NCBI GenBank assembly: GCA_937892735.1
Contig: CALBGL010000044.1
Span: forward strand, 1 to 18,437
DNA: 18,437 nt
Direction: 5' to 3'
DNA from: an uncultured Clostridia bacterium
Lineage (GTDB): Bacteria; Bacillota; Clostridia; Lachnospirales; Bianqueaceae
Shown: in pieces, positions 1 to 6,826 of the stretch
Position numbering within the stretch: the first letter of the stretch is position 1
How the letters are laid out: each line of letters begins with the position of its first letter
Position numbers and translations under genes: made by a program
The notes under the pieces: model-generated
The model's database searches: none
What the model was told of the DNA's origin: nothing
The model's input: only the letters and a program-made list of their open reading frames with translations

Positions 1-35
1 TCTCAAAAAAGTTGGGCAAAGTGCCAAAAAAACAC

Positions 36-63
36 TTGCAATTCTTGTGGGATATGCTATAAT
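36..63 (+). promoter_or_regulatory. Sigma-A promoter of the sugar importer operon
   Basis: A -35 element TTGCAA (36-41) is followed after 16 bases by a perfect -10 TATAAT (58-63), and the -10 is preceded by TGC (55-57), an extended -10. Transcription would begin near base 70, giving a leader of about 50 nt before the lipoprotein gene. The leader contains a tandem 11-base repeat (89-109). Confidence 0.8.
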
Positions 64-88
64 AAAACTACAATAACGGTGCGAGTTG

Positions 89-109
89 TTGTGAATTTGT
101 TGTGAATTT
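89..109 (+). repeat. Tandem direct repeat in the leader of the sugar importer operon
   Basis: TTGTGAATTT occurs at 89-98 and again at 100-109, a period of 11 bases, i.e. about one helical turn. It lies between the predicted transcription start and the ribosome binding site (AGGAGGT, 110-116). It could be an operator for a regulator binding one face of the helix, or could affect translation. No regulator gene is adjacent, so its role is open. Confidence 0.45.
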
Positions 110-122
110 AGGAGGTAAAAAT

Positions 123-1898
123 ATGAAAAAGTCTTTGGCTGTTTTGTTGGCTCTTGTCATGGTTCTGGGAACCCTGGCAGGTTGTGCTGGCGATAATAAC
201 AGTTCGACTGCAGACCAGAGTTCCGCCGCACAGGAATCCTCTACAGTAAGTGAGGATTCTACGGCAGAAGAAGAGTCTACAGCAGAAGAGTCTGGCAGCA
301 CTGCTGAGGGGCTGTTGGATCCTATTGAGAATACGGATGGGACTCTGCAGGTTCCCCGTAGTTCTTATATTACTTACCCCATCGAGGGCGCTGATGGCGT
401 GACGCTGAATTACTGGCTGCCCGCTGCGACCAATATCGCGAATGGCGCTGGCGAGACCCAGGATACGGCGTGGGCGGCTGCTTGGCAGGAGAAGACGGGT
501 GTTACCGTTAACTTCACGACTTCTGTTCTGGGTTCCGACGATGAGAGCTTTGGTCTGATGACCACCTCGAATGAGCTGCCGGATATCGTAGAGTGGGAGT
601 GGACCACGACGTATGTTGGCGGACCTTCTCAGGCAATGGCTGATGGTATGCTGATTTATCTGGATGATTATATCACCTCGGATGGTTATGCAGCTGACTT
701 GTGGCAGTTCCTGCAGGACAATCCCCATATCGACAAGCAGGTTAAGACCGATGACGATCATTACTACTGCTTCCCGTTCGTACGTGGTACCAAGTATCTG
801 CAGTGTACTTCCGGCCCGGTTGTACGTACCGATCTGTTCGAGGCTGCTGGCGTTGATGTAAATTCTCTGGAGACAGTTCAGGATTGGCATGACGCTCTGG
901 TAGCGGTAAAGGGTGTTGAGGGTGTTGAGTATCCTCTGATCTGTAAGAACTGGGGTAACCTGGTGTCTTTGTTGGCTTCTCCGTTTGAATTCCGTGCTAA
1001 TATGTATGTGGATTATGAGACGGGTGAGGTTGAGTATGGTTACATGCAGGAAGGTTATAAGGAGTTCGTGGCAACCCTGCAGCAATGGCTGGAGGAAGGC
1101 CTGATCGACCCTGACCTGCTGTCTAACGAGACGAACGATCAGACTCAGGCTATGCTGAATGGTACTTCTGCTTTGTGTTATGCTGCTGGCGGCGGTGACC
1201 TGGGTGCGTATCTGTCTGCTGTAAATTCTGATCCGAGCGCATATGTTGAGGGCATCTCTTTCCAGGCTATCAACTTCCCGGTTATGAACGAGGGTGACAC
1301 TCCTCACTATGGTGGTACATCTTATGACTATGCTTGTACTTCTAAGGCAAGCGCTGTTATTACCTCTGAGTGCGAAGTTCCTGATATTGCTGCTCAGGTT
1401 CTGAATTACAGCTACAGCAAGGATGGCCATATCGTAATGAACTATGGCGCGGACGCTGTTGTAGACGCGGATGGTACTGCTCATTATTCCGACGCTACGA
1501 TGGATTATGCTGCAAATGGATTCTCCTCTCTGGCTACTTCTATGGCCAATGCTGGACGCGCGAATATGTCTGGTGCGTTCGCGCAGGATCCTCAGTACAT
1601 CTTCGAGTACTATACCGAGGATGTGCAGAAGGATGCTCTGTATACCTGGAATGATAATCAGGACAGTCAGAAGTCTCTGATTCCTCCGGTTACGATGACG
1701 TCCGATGAGTCTGCTGCTTATACTGCTGCTTACAGCAACGTAAATACCTATATGGAGTCTTCTTATGGTCAGTGGTTCGCTCTGACCTCGAAGGTAGAGG
1801 ATGATTGGGATAATTATATTACAACGCTGGAGAGCATGGGTGTAAACGACATGATTGCTGCATATCAGGCGGCTCTGGATCGTTATAACGCTCGTTAA
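123..1898 (+). CDS. Extracellular sugar-binding lipoprotein of an Lpl/CUT1-type ABC importer
   Basis: This is the substrate-binding subunit of a carbohydrate ABC importer, anchored outside the membrane. The 591-residue product opens with a lipoprotein signal (charged MKK, hydrophobic stretch, lipobox LAGC with Cys21). A low-complexity Ser/Thr/Glu/Ala linker follows at about residues 24-65, with repeated STAEE units, and then the large binding domain. The length fits the 500-600 residue LplA-like (family 1) binding proteins that capture oligosaccharides. The start at 123 is chosen over an in-frame GTG at 102 because AGGAGGT (110-116) sits at ideal distance from 123 and lies inside the longer reading. 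Two permease genes follow after a hairpin. No ATPase is encoded nearby; such systems commonly share an MsmX/MsmK-type ATPase. The sugar itself cannot be read from the sequence. Confidence 0.9.
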   Translation: MKKSLAVLLALVMVLGTLAGCAGDNNSSTADQSSAAQESSTVSEDSTAEEESTAEESGSTAEGLLDPIENTDGTLQVPRSSYITYPIEGADGVTLNYWLPAATNIANGAGETQDTAWAAAWQEKTGVTVNFTTSVLGSDDESFGLMTTSNELPDIVEWEWTTTYVGGPSQAMADGMLIYLDDYITSDGYAADLWQFLQDNPHIDKQVKTDDDHYYCFPFVRGTKYLQCTSGPVVRTDLFEAAGVDVNSLETVQDWHDALVAVKGVEGVEYPLICKNWGNLVSLLASPFEFRANMYVDYETGEVEYGYMQEGYKEFVATLQQWLEEGLIDPDLLSNETNDQTQAMLNGTSALCYAAGGGDLGAYLSAVNSDPSAYVEGISFQAINFPVMNEGDTPHYGGTSYDYACTSKASAVITSECEVPDIAAQVLNYSYSKDGHIVMNYGADAVVDADGTAHYSDATMDYAANGFSSLATSMANAGRANMSGAFAQDPQYIFEYYTEDVQKDALYTWNDNQDSQKSLIPPVTMTSDESAAYTAAYSNVNTYMESSYGQWFALTSKVEDDWDNYITTLESMGVNDMIAAYQAALDRYNAR

Positions 1899-1952
1899 TT
1901 TAATACTGTAGCGGAAGAGAAAGAGATCCGTATCTTCTTGCACCGTTAAAGT

Positions 1953-1984
1953 GATGAGCCTGCCACCGATCTGGCAGGCTCATC
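1953..1984 (+). other. Perfect intercistronic hairpin between binding protein and permease genes
   Basis: GATGAGCCTGCCA (1953-1965) and TGGCAGGCTCATC (1972-1984) form a perfect 13-bp stem with a 6-base loop. No T-run follows, so it is not a classical intrinsic terminator. Hairpins at this position in binding-protein operons commonly protect the upstream mRNA from 3' exonucleases, leaving more binding-protein message than permease message. That is the favoured reading here; partial termination is the alternative. Confidence 0.7.
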
Positions 1985-2024
1985 CACAATCGTAATATAA
2001 CATCTAAAAAAGGAGGTAGCTCGC

Positions 2025-2963
2025 ATGGCGAAGGCGAAAACAAAAGGTGGCGTTACCACAGCTCCTTTGAGTAAGCGAATCTGGAAAAACAGAGAGTTAT
2101 ATATTCTGGTTCTGCCGGTTGTCATCTATTTCATTTTGTTCCATTATAAACCGATGTTTGGTTTGGCAATCGCGTTCGAATCGAATTTTAACCCCAGACG
2201 AGGCGTAATGGCCAGTGGCTTTGTTGGATTCCAACACTTTATTACATTTTTTACAGGTCCGTTTTTTGTATCTCGTATGTGGAACACGTTACGGATCAGC
2301 TTGTCGATGTTAGTATTCGGGTTCCCATCGCCCATTATCTTTGCGCTATTGCTTAATGAGCTTCGCGGAAAGATTTTTACGAGAACGGTTCAGACTGTTA
2401 CCTATATGCCTCACTTCATTTCCATGGTTGTTTTGTGTTCCATGGTGCGTGAGTTCACCAATAGCGGTGGATTTATCAATCAGATCGCGATGATGTTTGG
2501 TTATGATGGACTGAGCATGTTGAATAAGGGAGGCTTGTTCCTGCCGATTTATGTCGTTTCAGGTATTTGGCAGTCCATTGGATGGGACTCTATTGTATAT
2601 TTGGCGGCCTTGACAGGAATCGATATGCAGTTGTATGAGGCGGCCAAGATTGATGGCGCCGGACGATGGAAGCAGACACTGCATGTTACACTGCCAGGTA
2701 TTCTCCCGACGATCATCACGATGTTTATCATGCGTTGCGGACAGATCATGAGTGTTGGATATGAGAAGATTATTCTTCTGTATAATGAAAGCACTTACGA
2801 GGCGGCGGATGTAATCTCTACATACGTTTACCGTATTGGTCTTGTACAGAGACAATATTCGTACTCTACGGCTGTTGGTCTGTTTAATTCTATAATTAAC
2901 TTTATTCTGGTTATTCTGGCGAATACAATTTCTCGTCGTTTGACGCAGACCAGCTTGTGGTAA
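2025..2963 (+). CDS. Carbohydrate ABC importer permease, LplB-like (CUT1)
   Basis: First membrane subunit of the importer, 312 residues. It has a basic cytoplasmic N-terminus, a first membrane helix at about residues 26-40, further helices at about 90-110, 130-145 and 172-196, and the cytoplasmic EAA loop that docks the ATPase at about 205-225 (EAAKIDGAGRWKQTLHVTLP). The sequence resembles the LplB branch of binding-protein-dependent permeases, which pair with LplC and a large lipoprotein. AAAGGAGGT lies about 10 bases before the ATG. Only 15 bases separate it from the second permease, so the two are co-translated and presumably form a heterodimeric channel. No regulator or glycoside hydrolase is adjacent to identify the sugar. 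Confidence 0.92.
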   Translation: MAKAKTKGGVTTAPLSKRIWKNRELYILVLPVVIYFILFHYKPMFGLAIAFESNFNPRRGVMASGFVGFQHFITFFTGPFFVSRMWNTLRISLSMLVFGFPSPIIFALLLNELRGKIFTRTVQTVTYMPHFISMVVLCSMVREFTNSGGFINQIAMMFGYDGLSMLNKGGLFLPIYVVSGIWQSIGWDSIVYLAALTGIDMQLYEAAKIDGAGRWKQTLHVTLPGILPTIITMFIMRCGQIMSVGYEKIILLYNESTYEAADVISTYVYRIGLVQRQYSYSTAVGLFNSIINFILVILANTISRRLTQTSLW

Positions 2964-2978
2964 TAGGAGGGGAATACA

Positions 2979-3884
2979 ATGGCAAAACAGAAAAAAGCAG
3001 TTGTATCGAATGTGATTCAGCGAAGCAGGGGTGAGAAGATCTTCAATGTGTTCAATATTATCATCATGCTTTTTATGCTGTTCATCTGTGCGTATCCCTT
3101 CTGGTACGTTATCTGTGCTTCTTTCTCCAACGCGGATGCATTGGTTGTGAGCGAGGGTATGCTCTGGTTACCCGCGAAGTTTGACCTGACGGCATATAGC
3201 CGCGTACTGCAGGATAATCGAATCTGGATGGGATATGGCAATACGTTGATCTATGTGTTCTTTGGAACCTTTATTCAGATCATCATGACGGTTCTGAGTG
3301 CGTATTTTGTGTCCCGTCAATATGATGTACCCGGTAAGAAGTTTATTATGATTATGATCGTCTTTACGATGTACTTCCAGGCGGGTATGATCCCTGGCTT
3401 CTTGAATATCCAGGATCTGGGTTTGTATGATACTCGTTGGGCAATTCTGTTGCCGGGTGCGATCAGTACCTTTAACATGGTTATCATGAGAACGGCGATG
3501 TTGTCGATTGATTCCAGTATGGAAGAATCCGCGCAGCTGGATGGCGCGAGCCAGTTTACCATTTTGTTTAAGATCATGGTTCCGCTGACGAAAGCAACGA
3601 TTGCGGTATTAGTTTTGTATTATGGTGTGGCGCATTGGAATTCATGGTTTAATGCCATGGTTTATTTGCAGGATACCAGTAAGTATCCGCTGCAGTTGTG
3701 GCTGCGTCAGATCCTGATTATGAATGAAATGAGCGCGACAACAGATGGTAACGATTCCCCGATGTTGGGAGAGTCCATCCGTTACGCGAATATTGTGGTA
3801 GCGACACTGCCTATCCTATGTCTGTATCCCTTCTTGCAGAAGTATTTTGTAAAGGGTATGATGGTCGGTGCTGTAAAGGGTTGA
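2979..3884 (+). CDS. Carbohydrate ABC importer permease, LplC/MalG-like (CUT1)
   Basis: Second membrane subunit, 301 residues. The first helix is at about residues 22-45, followed by a periplasmic-type loop, then helices near 88-110, 122-140 and 155-172. The EAA motif is at 182-201 (MEESAQLDGASQFTILFKIM). The C-terminus ends in YFVKGMMVGAVKG, a tail typical of LplC/MalG-type subunits. AGGAGGGG precedes the ATG. The gene closes the importer operon: a strong intrinsic terminator begins 16 bases after its stop. It should work with the preceding permease, the lipoprotein and an unlinked ATPase. Confidence 0.92.
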   Translation: MAKQKKAVVSNVIQRSRGEKIFNVFNIIIMLFMLFICAYPFWYVICASFSNADALVVSEGMLWLPAKFDLTAYSRVLQDNRIWMGYGNTLIYVFFGTFIQIIMTVLSAYFVSRQYDVPGKKFIMIMIVFTMYFQAGMIPGFLNIQDLGLYDTRWAILLPGAISTFNMVIMRTAMLSIDSSMEESAQLDGASQFTILFKIMVPLTKATIAVLVLYYGVAHWNSWFNAMVYLQDTSKYPLQLWLRQILIMNEMSATTDGNDSPMLGESIRYANIVVATLPILCLYPFLQKYFVKGMMVGAVKG

Positions 3885-3900
3885 TTTACAAATTACTATG

Positions 3901-3930
3901 AAAAGGGCAAGCCGTGTGCTTGCCTTTTTC
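3901..3930 (+). terminator. Intrinsic terminator of the sugar importer operon
   Basis: AAAGGGCAAGC (3902-3912) pairs with GCTTGCCTTTT (3918-3928), giving an 11-bp stem with one G-U pair, a 5-base loop and a T-run. It also shows that the in-frame ATG at 3898 is not the start of the next gene, since that reading would run through the hairpin. Confidence 0.85.
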
Positions 3931-3954
3931 ATTCGAAAAAAGGAGAAGATTGGC

Positions 3955-4440
3955 ATGTTTCGGGAAATGAGGAGAAGAAAACAGATCCTCACACAGGAAG
4001 AATGTAAAGAGATCCTATATCGAGGAACCTCTGGCGTATTGGCTGTATCCGGTGATGACGGATATCCTTACGCTGTTCCCATGAGTTATGTGTATGCGGA
4101 CAACCGCTTGTATTTTCATTGCGCTCGAAAGGGACATAAAAAAGACGCCTTGCGTCGTAACGACAAGGTGTCTTTTTGCGTGATCGATCAGGATCAGATT
4201 GTTCCGGAACGGTATACCACATATTTTCGCAGCGTCATTGCTTTCGGAAAAATCCGGGAGGTGACGGAGAAAGAAGAAATGAAGAGAATACTCATGTTAC
4301 TCGCTTGTAAATATGCATCTTTACAAACGGAGCAGCAGCACGCAGAGGCAATTCAAGCAGAATGGGCCGAGGTATGCGTGTTGCTGCTTGATATCGAACA
4401 CATGAGCGGTAAACAGGCAATCGAGTTAGTAAAAGATTAA
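3955..4440 (+). CDS. NimA-like pyridoxamine 5'-phosphate oxidase-family flavin protein
   Basis: A 161-residue flavin-binding split-barrel protein of the NimA branch (nitroimidazole reductases and relatives), presumably a cytosolic FMN-dependent reductase of unknown substrate. Recognisable parts are GVLAVSGDDGYPYAVPMSYVY (27-47), the barrel strand with LYFHCARKGHKKDAL (52-66) and KVSFCVID (71-78). The start at 3955 has AGGAG nine bases upstream. An earlier in-frame ATG (3898) precedes the upstream terminator and is rejected. I found no convincing promoter between terminator and start, so expression may depend on readthrough. Its last four bases overlap the convergent kinase gene (TTAA shared). 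A strong two-way terminator-like hairpin lies inside its coding sequence (4138-4177), which could truncate its own mRNA. Actual nitroimidazole resistance should not be assumed. Confidence 0.85.
   Translation: MFREMRRRKQILTQEECKEILYRGTSGVLAVSGDDGYPYAVPMSYVYADNRLYFHCARKGHKKDALRRNDKVSFCVIDQDQIVPERYTTYFRSVIAFGKIREVTEKEEMKRILMLLACKYASLQTEQQHAEAIQAEWAEVCVLLLDIEHMSGKQAIELVKD
4138..4177. terminator. Bidirectional terminator-like hairpin inside the nimA-like gene
   Basis: AAAAAGACGCCTTG (4139-4152) pairs with CAAGGTGTCTTTTT (4164-4177), a 14-bp stem with one G-U pair, extended inward by CGT/ACG around a 4-base loop with one bulged A. An A-run on one side and a T-run on the other make it read as an intrinsic terminator on both strands. 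On the minus strand it lies about 260 bases beyond the stop of the kinase gene, where no other terminator is seen, so it may end the five-gene operon. On the plus strand it would fall mid-gene. The encoded residues (KKDALRRNDKVSF) are ordinary for the family, so coding constraint explains part of the sequence. Confidence 0.6.
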
Positions 4441-5348
4441 GATTGACGAAGCATCTTATATAGATTCCAGATATCGTCTCGTTCGGCCAGATGAGAAGAA
4501 AAAGCAGTCGCGCTTCCGCAGGCGACGGCAAACGTCAAGGCATCGTCATAGTCTTGATTTTCCAACCATCTGGAGAGAAATCCAGCCAGCATAGAATCAC
4601 CGCATCCTACGGTTTGAATCACGGTACCCTTGGGTGCGGCCTGAAGATGTGTATGACCCTTCGCATCCAATAGAAAAGCACCCTGTGCGCCCATGGAGAC
4701 AAGGACATTCTGCGCGCCCGCAGTCTGTAGGCGCTGCGCGGCAGAGTGGATCGTCTCTAGGGTGGGACACGGATGTCCTGTTAATTCCTCCAGTTCCCGG
4801 AGATTGGGTTTAATGACAAAGGGATGCAGCGGTAGAGCAACGCGAAGAGAGGAACCCTCCGCATCAATCGCGGTCAAGATTCGAGGGGGCAGAGCCTGCA
4901 TAAGAGTTCCATAAAAATCTACAGGCAGACAGGAAGGAATGCTGCCGGATAGGACTAATGCATCCTCTGGTGAGAGTTGCTGCATGCGTGAGATCAATGC
5001 AGCAGCGGCAGATGTGGGAATCCGCGGGCCCGGTGCGTTAAGATCCGTATCTTGCGCGTCGGCATGAATCTTCACATTGATACGCGTCGTGCCTTCTTTT
5101 AATAAGATGAAGTCCTGTGGAATTTCCTGACGTATCAAGGATTTTAAGAACAGCCGGCCCGTAATTCCAGCCGCAAACCCGAGCGCCAGACTGGGAATCC
5201 CAAGCCGCGTCAGAAGAGCGGAGACATTGATCCCTTTGCCGCCATAGTTCAGAGAGACAGACCGCGCCCTGGAGACCTCCCCCAGTTGGAGGCCGTCAAT
5301 ATACATATGATAATCCAGTGCTGGGTTCAGAGTCACTGTGTAAATCAT
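4437..5348 (-). CDS. PfkB-family sugar-phosphate kinase, 1-phosphofructokinase/tagatose-6-phosphate kinase type
   Basis: A 303-residue cytosolic kinase expected to phosphorylate a sugar phosphate such as fructose 1-phosphate or tagatose 6-phosphate with ATP. Visible landmarks are the opening MIYTVTLNPALDY, the substrate motif NYGGKGINVS (34-43), TTRINVKI (87-94), IKPNLRELEEL (179-189) and the catalytic anion-hole region VGCGDSMLAGF (247-257) with base Asp251. The usual GAGD is GCGD here. Length matches FruK. There is no fructose PTS permease or FruR gene beside it, unlike a standard fru operon; instead it is the last gene of the glycosyltransferase cluster, with its ATG overlapping the preceding stop (ATGA). 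Its stop interlocks with that of the convergent nimA-like gene. The exact substrate is uncertain. Confidence 0.85.
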   Translation of the reverse strand: MIYTVTLNPALDYHMYIDGLQLGEVSRARSVSLNYGGKGINVSALLTRLGIPSLALGFAAGITGRLFLKSLIRQEIPQDFILLKEGTTRINVKIHADAQDTDLNAPGPRIPTSAAAALISRMQQLSPEDALVLSGSIPSCLPVDFYGTLMQALPPRILTAIDAEGSSLRVALPLHPFVIKPNLRELEELTGHPCPTLETIHSAAQRLQTAGAQNVLVSMGAQGAFLLDAKGHTHLQAAPKGTVIQTVGCGDSMLAGFLSRWLENQDYDDALTFAVACGSATAFSSHLAERDDIWNLYKMLRQS

Positions 5349-5761
5349 GACTTCGCCTGAAAATGATGCCGACAGTGCGGACAGGTGATTTCAATATTGC
5401 CGCGGCCGCGGGGGACACGCAGCTCTTTATGGCAATGGGGACAAGAGAAATATTTATAGGTCTTGCCGTCTCGGATACGGCGGCGGGTTTTTCGGAAGAT
5501 TTTCTGAACGGGCGCGGTAATCTCCAGGAACTTCTGATTTTCACGTTGTCTGGCAGAGATATTGCGGGACAGCATACGGAAAATAAAGGCAATCGCCGGA
5601 AGAAAAGAAAGGATATAGACCATGGGATTGCGGAAGAAGATCTGAAGAATACAGAAGATGACATACAGGATCATGAGAGCGAAATTCAGTGCGTCGATAC
5701 CGCCATACCGGCCATTCATGAAGCGCTGCAGCGCCATTAACATACGTTGTAGAAAATTCAT
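5345..5761 (-). CDS. Small membrane protein with C-terminal zinc ribbon, function unknown
   Basis: A 138-residue protein with two predicted membrane helices (about 24-42 and 47-63), a basic linker (about 64-103, including KTRRRIRDGK) and a C-terminal zinc ribbon with CPHC at 107-110 and CPHC at 127-130. Both ends probably face the cytoplasm, which would leave the ribbon inside. I do not recognise a functional name; proteins of this build are met in gut Clostridia. A good site (AGAGGTGAGA) precedes the start. It lies 12 bases after the toroid-like gene and overlaps the kinase gene by 4 bases, so it is translated as part of the same operon. It could be an adaptor that anchors soluble partners at the membrane, but that is speculation. 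Confidence 0.75.
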   Translation of the reverse strand: MNFLQRMLMALQRFMNGRYGGIDALNFALMILYVIFCILQIFFRNPMVYILSFLPAIAFIFRMLSRNISARQRENQKFLEITAPVQKIFRKTRRRIRDGKTYKYFSCPHCHKELRVPRGRGNIEITCPHCRHHFQAKS

Positions 5762-5773
5762 CGTCTCACCTCA

Positions 5774-6805
5774 TCAGATAAATGGCCGGCGATCCAACAC
5801 CAGTTTCAAAGGCTTCCTGCTGGAGAGTTCACCGGGCAGTGCCGTCTGCAGTTCACTCAATGCGCAGATGCAGCCAAAGAGTGTGTGCAGATCGTTGAAA
5901 CCATCATGCACGGCAGGATCCAGGCTCTCCAGGTAATCTAGATATCCATTGGCAAACTCATGCAGGGCATTCTTGCAATCCTGGAAACGATATCCACTCT
6001 GACGCAGCGCGCGGTTCAGGCAATAGACCCAATCCACTTCGGCGAAGGAGACGGCGCGTCCCAGGGTAGGCCACTGATGACCATAGAAGATTTCCAGACA
6101 GGTATCGATCATGCGTTCCGGATAGCGCAGAGGACGATGCGCGTATTCATGATTAAACAGATAATGGAAAGAGGAGGCCACATGAGGAAACACGGTGGCT
6201 TCTTTTAACGTACCGGAGAAGGAATCTCCCTGATGTGTGGGCTTTACAGAGCCTTTGCGCCACAGGCCCGTATCGGGATCGGCATTCTCATACAGCCAGT
6301 CGAAGTACCAGTCCTGCCAGGTAAGAGACGCTTCCCCTTGCAGCACCAGAGCCGCATAGATACCAGCACCCTGATGAGAAGCTGTCCAGGGGCCTTCTGC
6401 CCAGTTCAGTCCATCCAGAAGATCGTACAGATTTTCTTTGGTTAGATAGGGCTGCATCTTCTTGAGGGGATACAGTGCCTTCGCCTCAAAGAGTTCCAGC
6501 GCGGCAATACAATGCGCCGTCGTGTGGAAGGGATGGTGCGTAGCCTCGATAAAGAGACCGCTGTCTTCATGCTGAAACCCTTGCAATGTCTGTACCCAGG
6601 AGGCGCGCGCAGAGGCATCGGCAGGAAAAGCGCCGACCATGTATAGGATGTTTGCAGCATCGGCACAGCCATATTCATTGAGACCCAGTGCGCGGTCTCC
6701 GGCAGAGTTTTGCCAGATCCAACGAGCATAGGCGCCCGGATGATCCAGCTCGTGCGTGTGTAGGACCTGCATAGCACGGTCCAAAATAGGTTGAAGATCT
6801 CTCAT
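5774..6805 (-). CDS. Conserved-type soluble protein resembling alpha/alpha-toroid enzymes, function unknown
   Basis: A 343-residue protein with no signal peptide and no membrane helix. It reads as repeated helical hairpins with conserved-looking Gly/Trp/His turns: HEDSGLFIEATHHPFHTTAHC (79-99), GLNWAEGPWTASHQGAGIYAA (132-152), ADPDTGLWRKGS (175-186), and a later FPHVASSFHYLFNHEYA (206-222). The pattern DxxTGLW and the His/Trp-rich turns recall (alpha/alpha)6 barrels such as prenyltransferase/terpene-cyclase-like or unsaturated glycoside hydrolase-like folds. I cannot assign a family or a reaction. AAAGGAGGT lies before the ATG. It sits between a GT-C glycosyltransferase and a zinc-ribbon membrane protein in a five-gene operon, which suggests work on a glycan or a polyprenyl-linked sugar. 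Confidence 0.75.
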   Translation of the reverse strand: MRDLQPILDRAMQVLHTHELDHPGAYARWIWQNSAGDRALGLNEYGCADAANILYMVGAFPADASARASWVQTLQGFQHEDSGLFIEATHHPFHTTAHCIAALELFEAKALYPLKKMQPYLTKENLYDLLDGLNWAEGPWTASHQGAGIYAALVLQGEASLTWQDWYFDWLYENADPDTGLWRKGSVKPTHQGDSFSGTLKEATVFPHVASSFHYLFNHEYAHRPLRYPERMIDTCLEIFYGHQWPTLGRAVSFAEVDWVYCLNRALRQSGYRFQDCKNALHEFANGYLDYLESLDPAVHDGFNDLHTLFGCICALSELQTALPGELSSRKPLKLVLDRRPFI

Positions 6806-6826
6806 TGAAAATAACCTCCTTTATGT

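Noticed and set aside
108..1943. A 611-codon open frame opposite the binding-protein gene
   Set aside because: It is a frame shadow caused by codon choice of the plus-strand gene; it has no ribosome site, no recognisable domain, and an Ile/Arg-rich composition typical of antisense readings.
3898..3954. Upstream ATG start for the nimA-like gene
   Set aside because: That start lies just before an intrinsic terminator hairpin and adds 19 residues encoded by the hairpin; the ATG at 3955 has a proper ribosome site.
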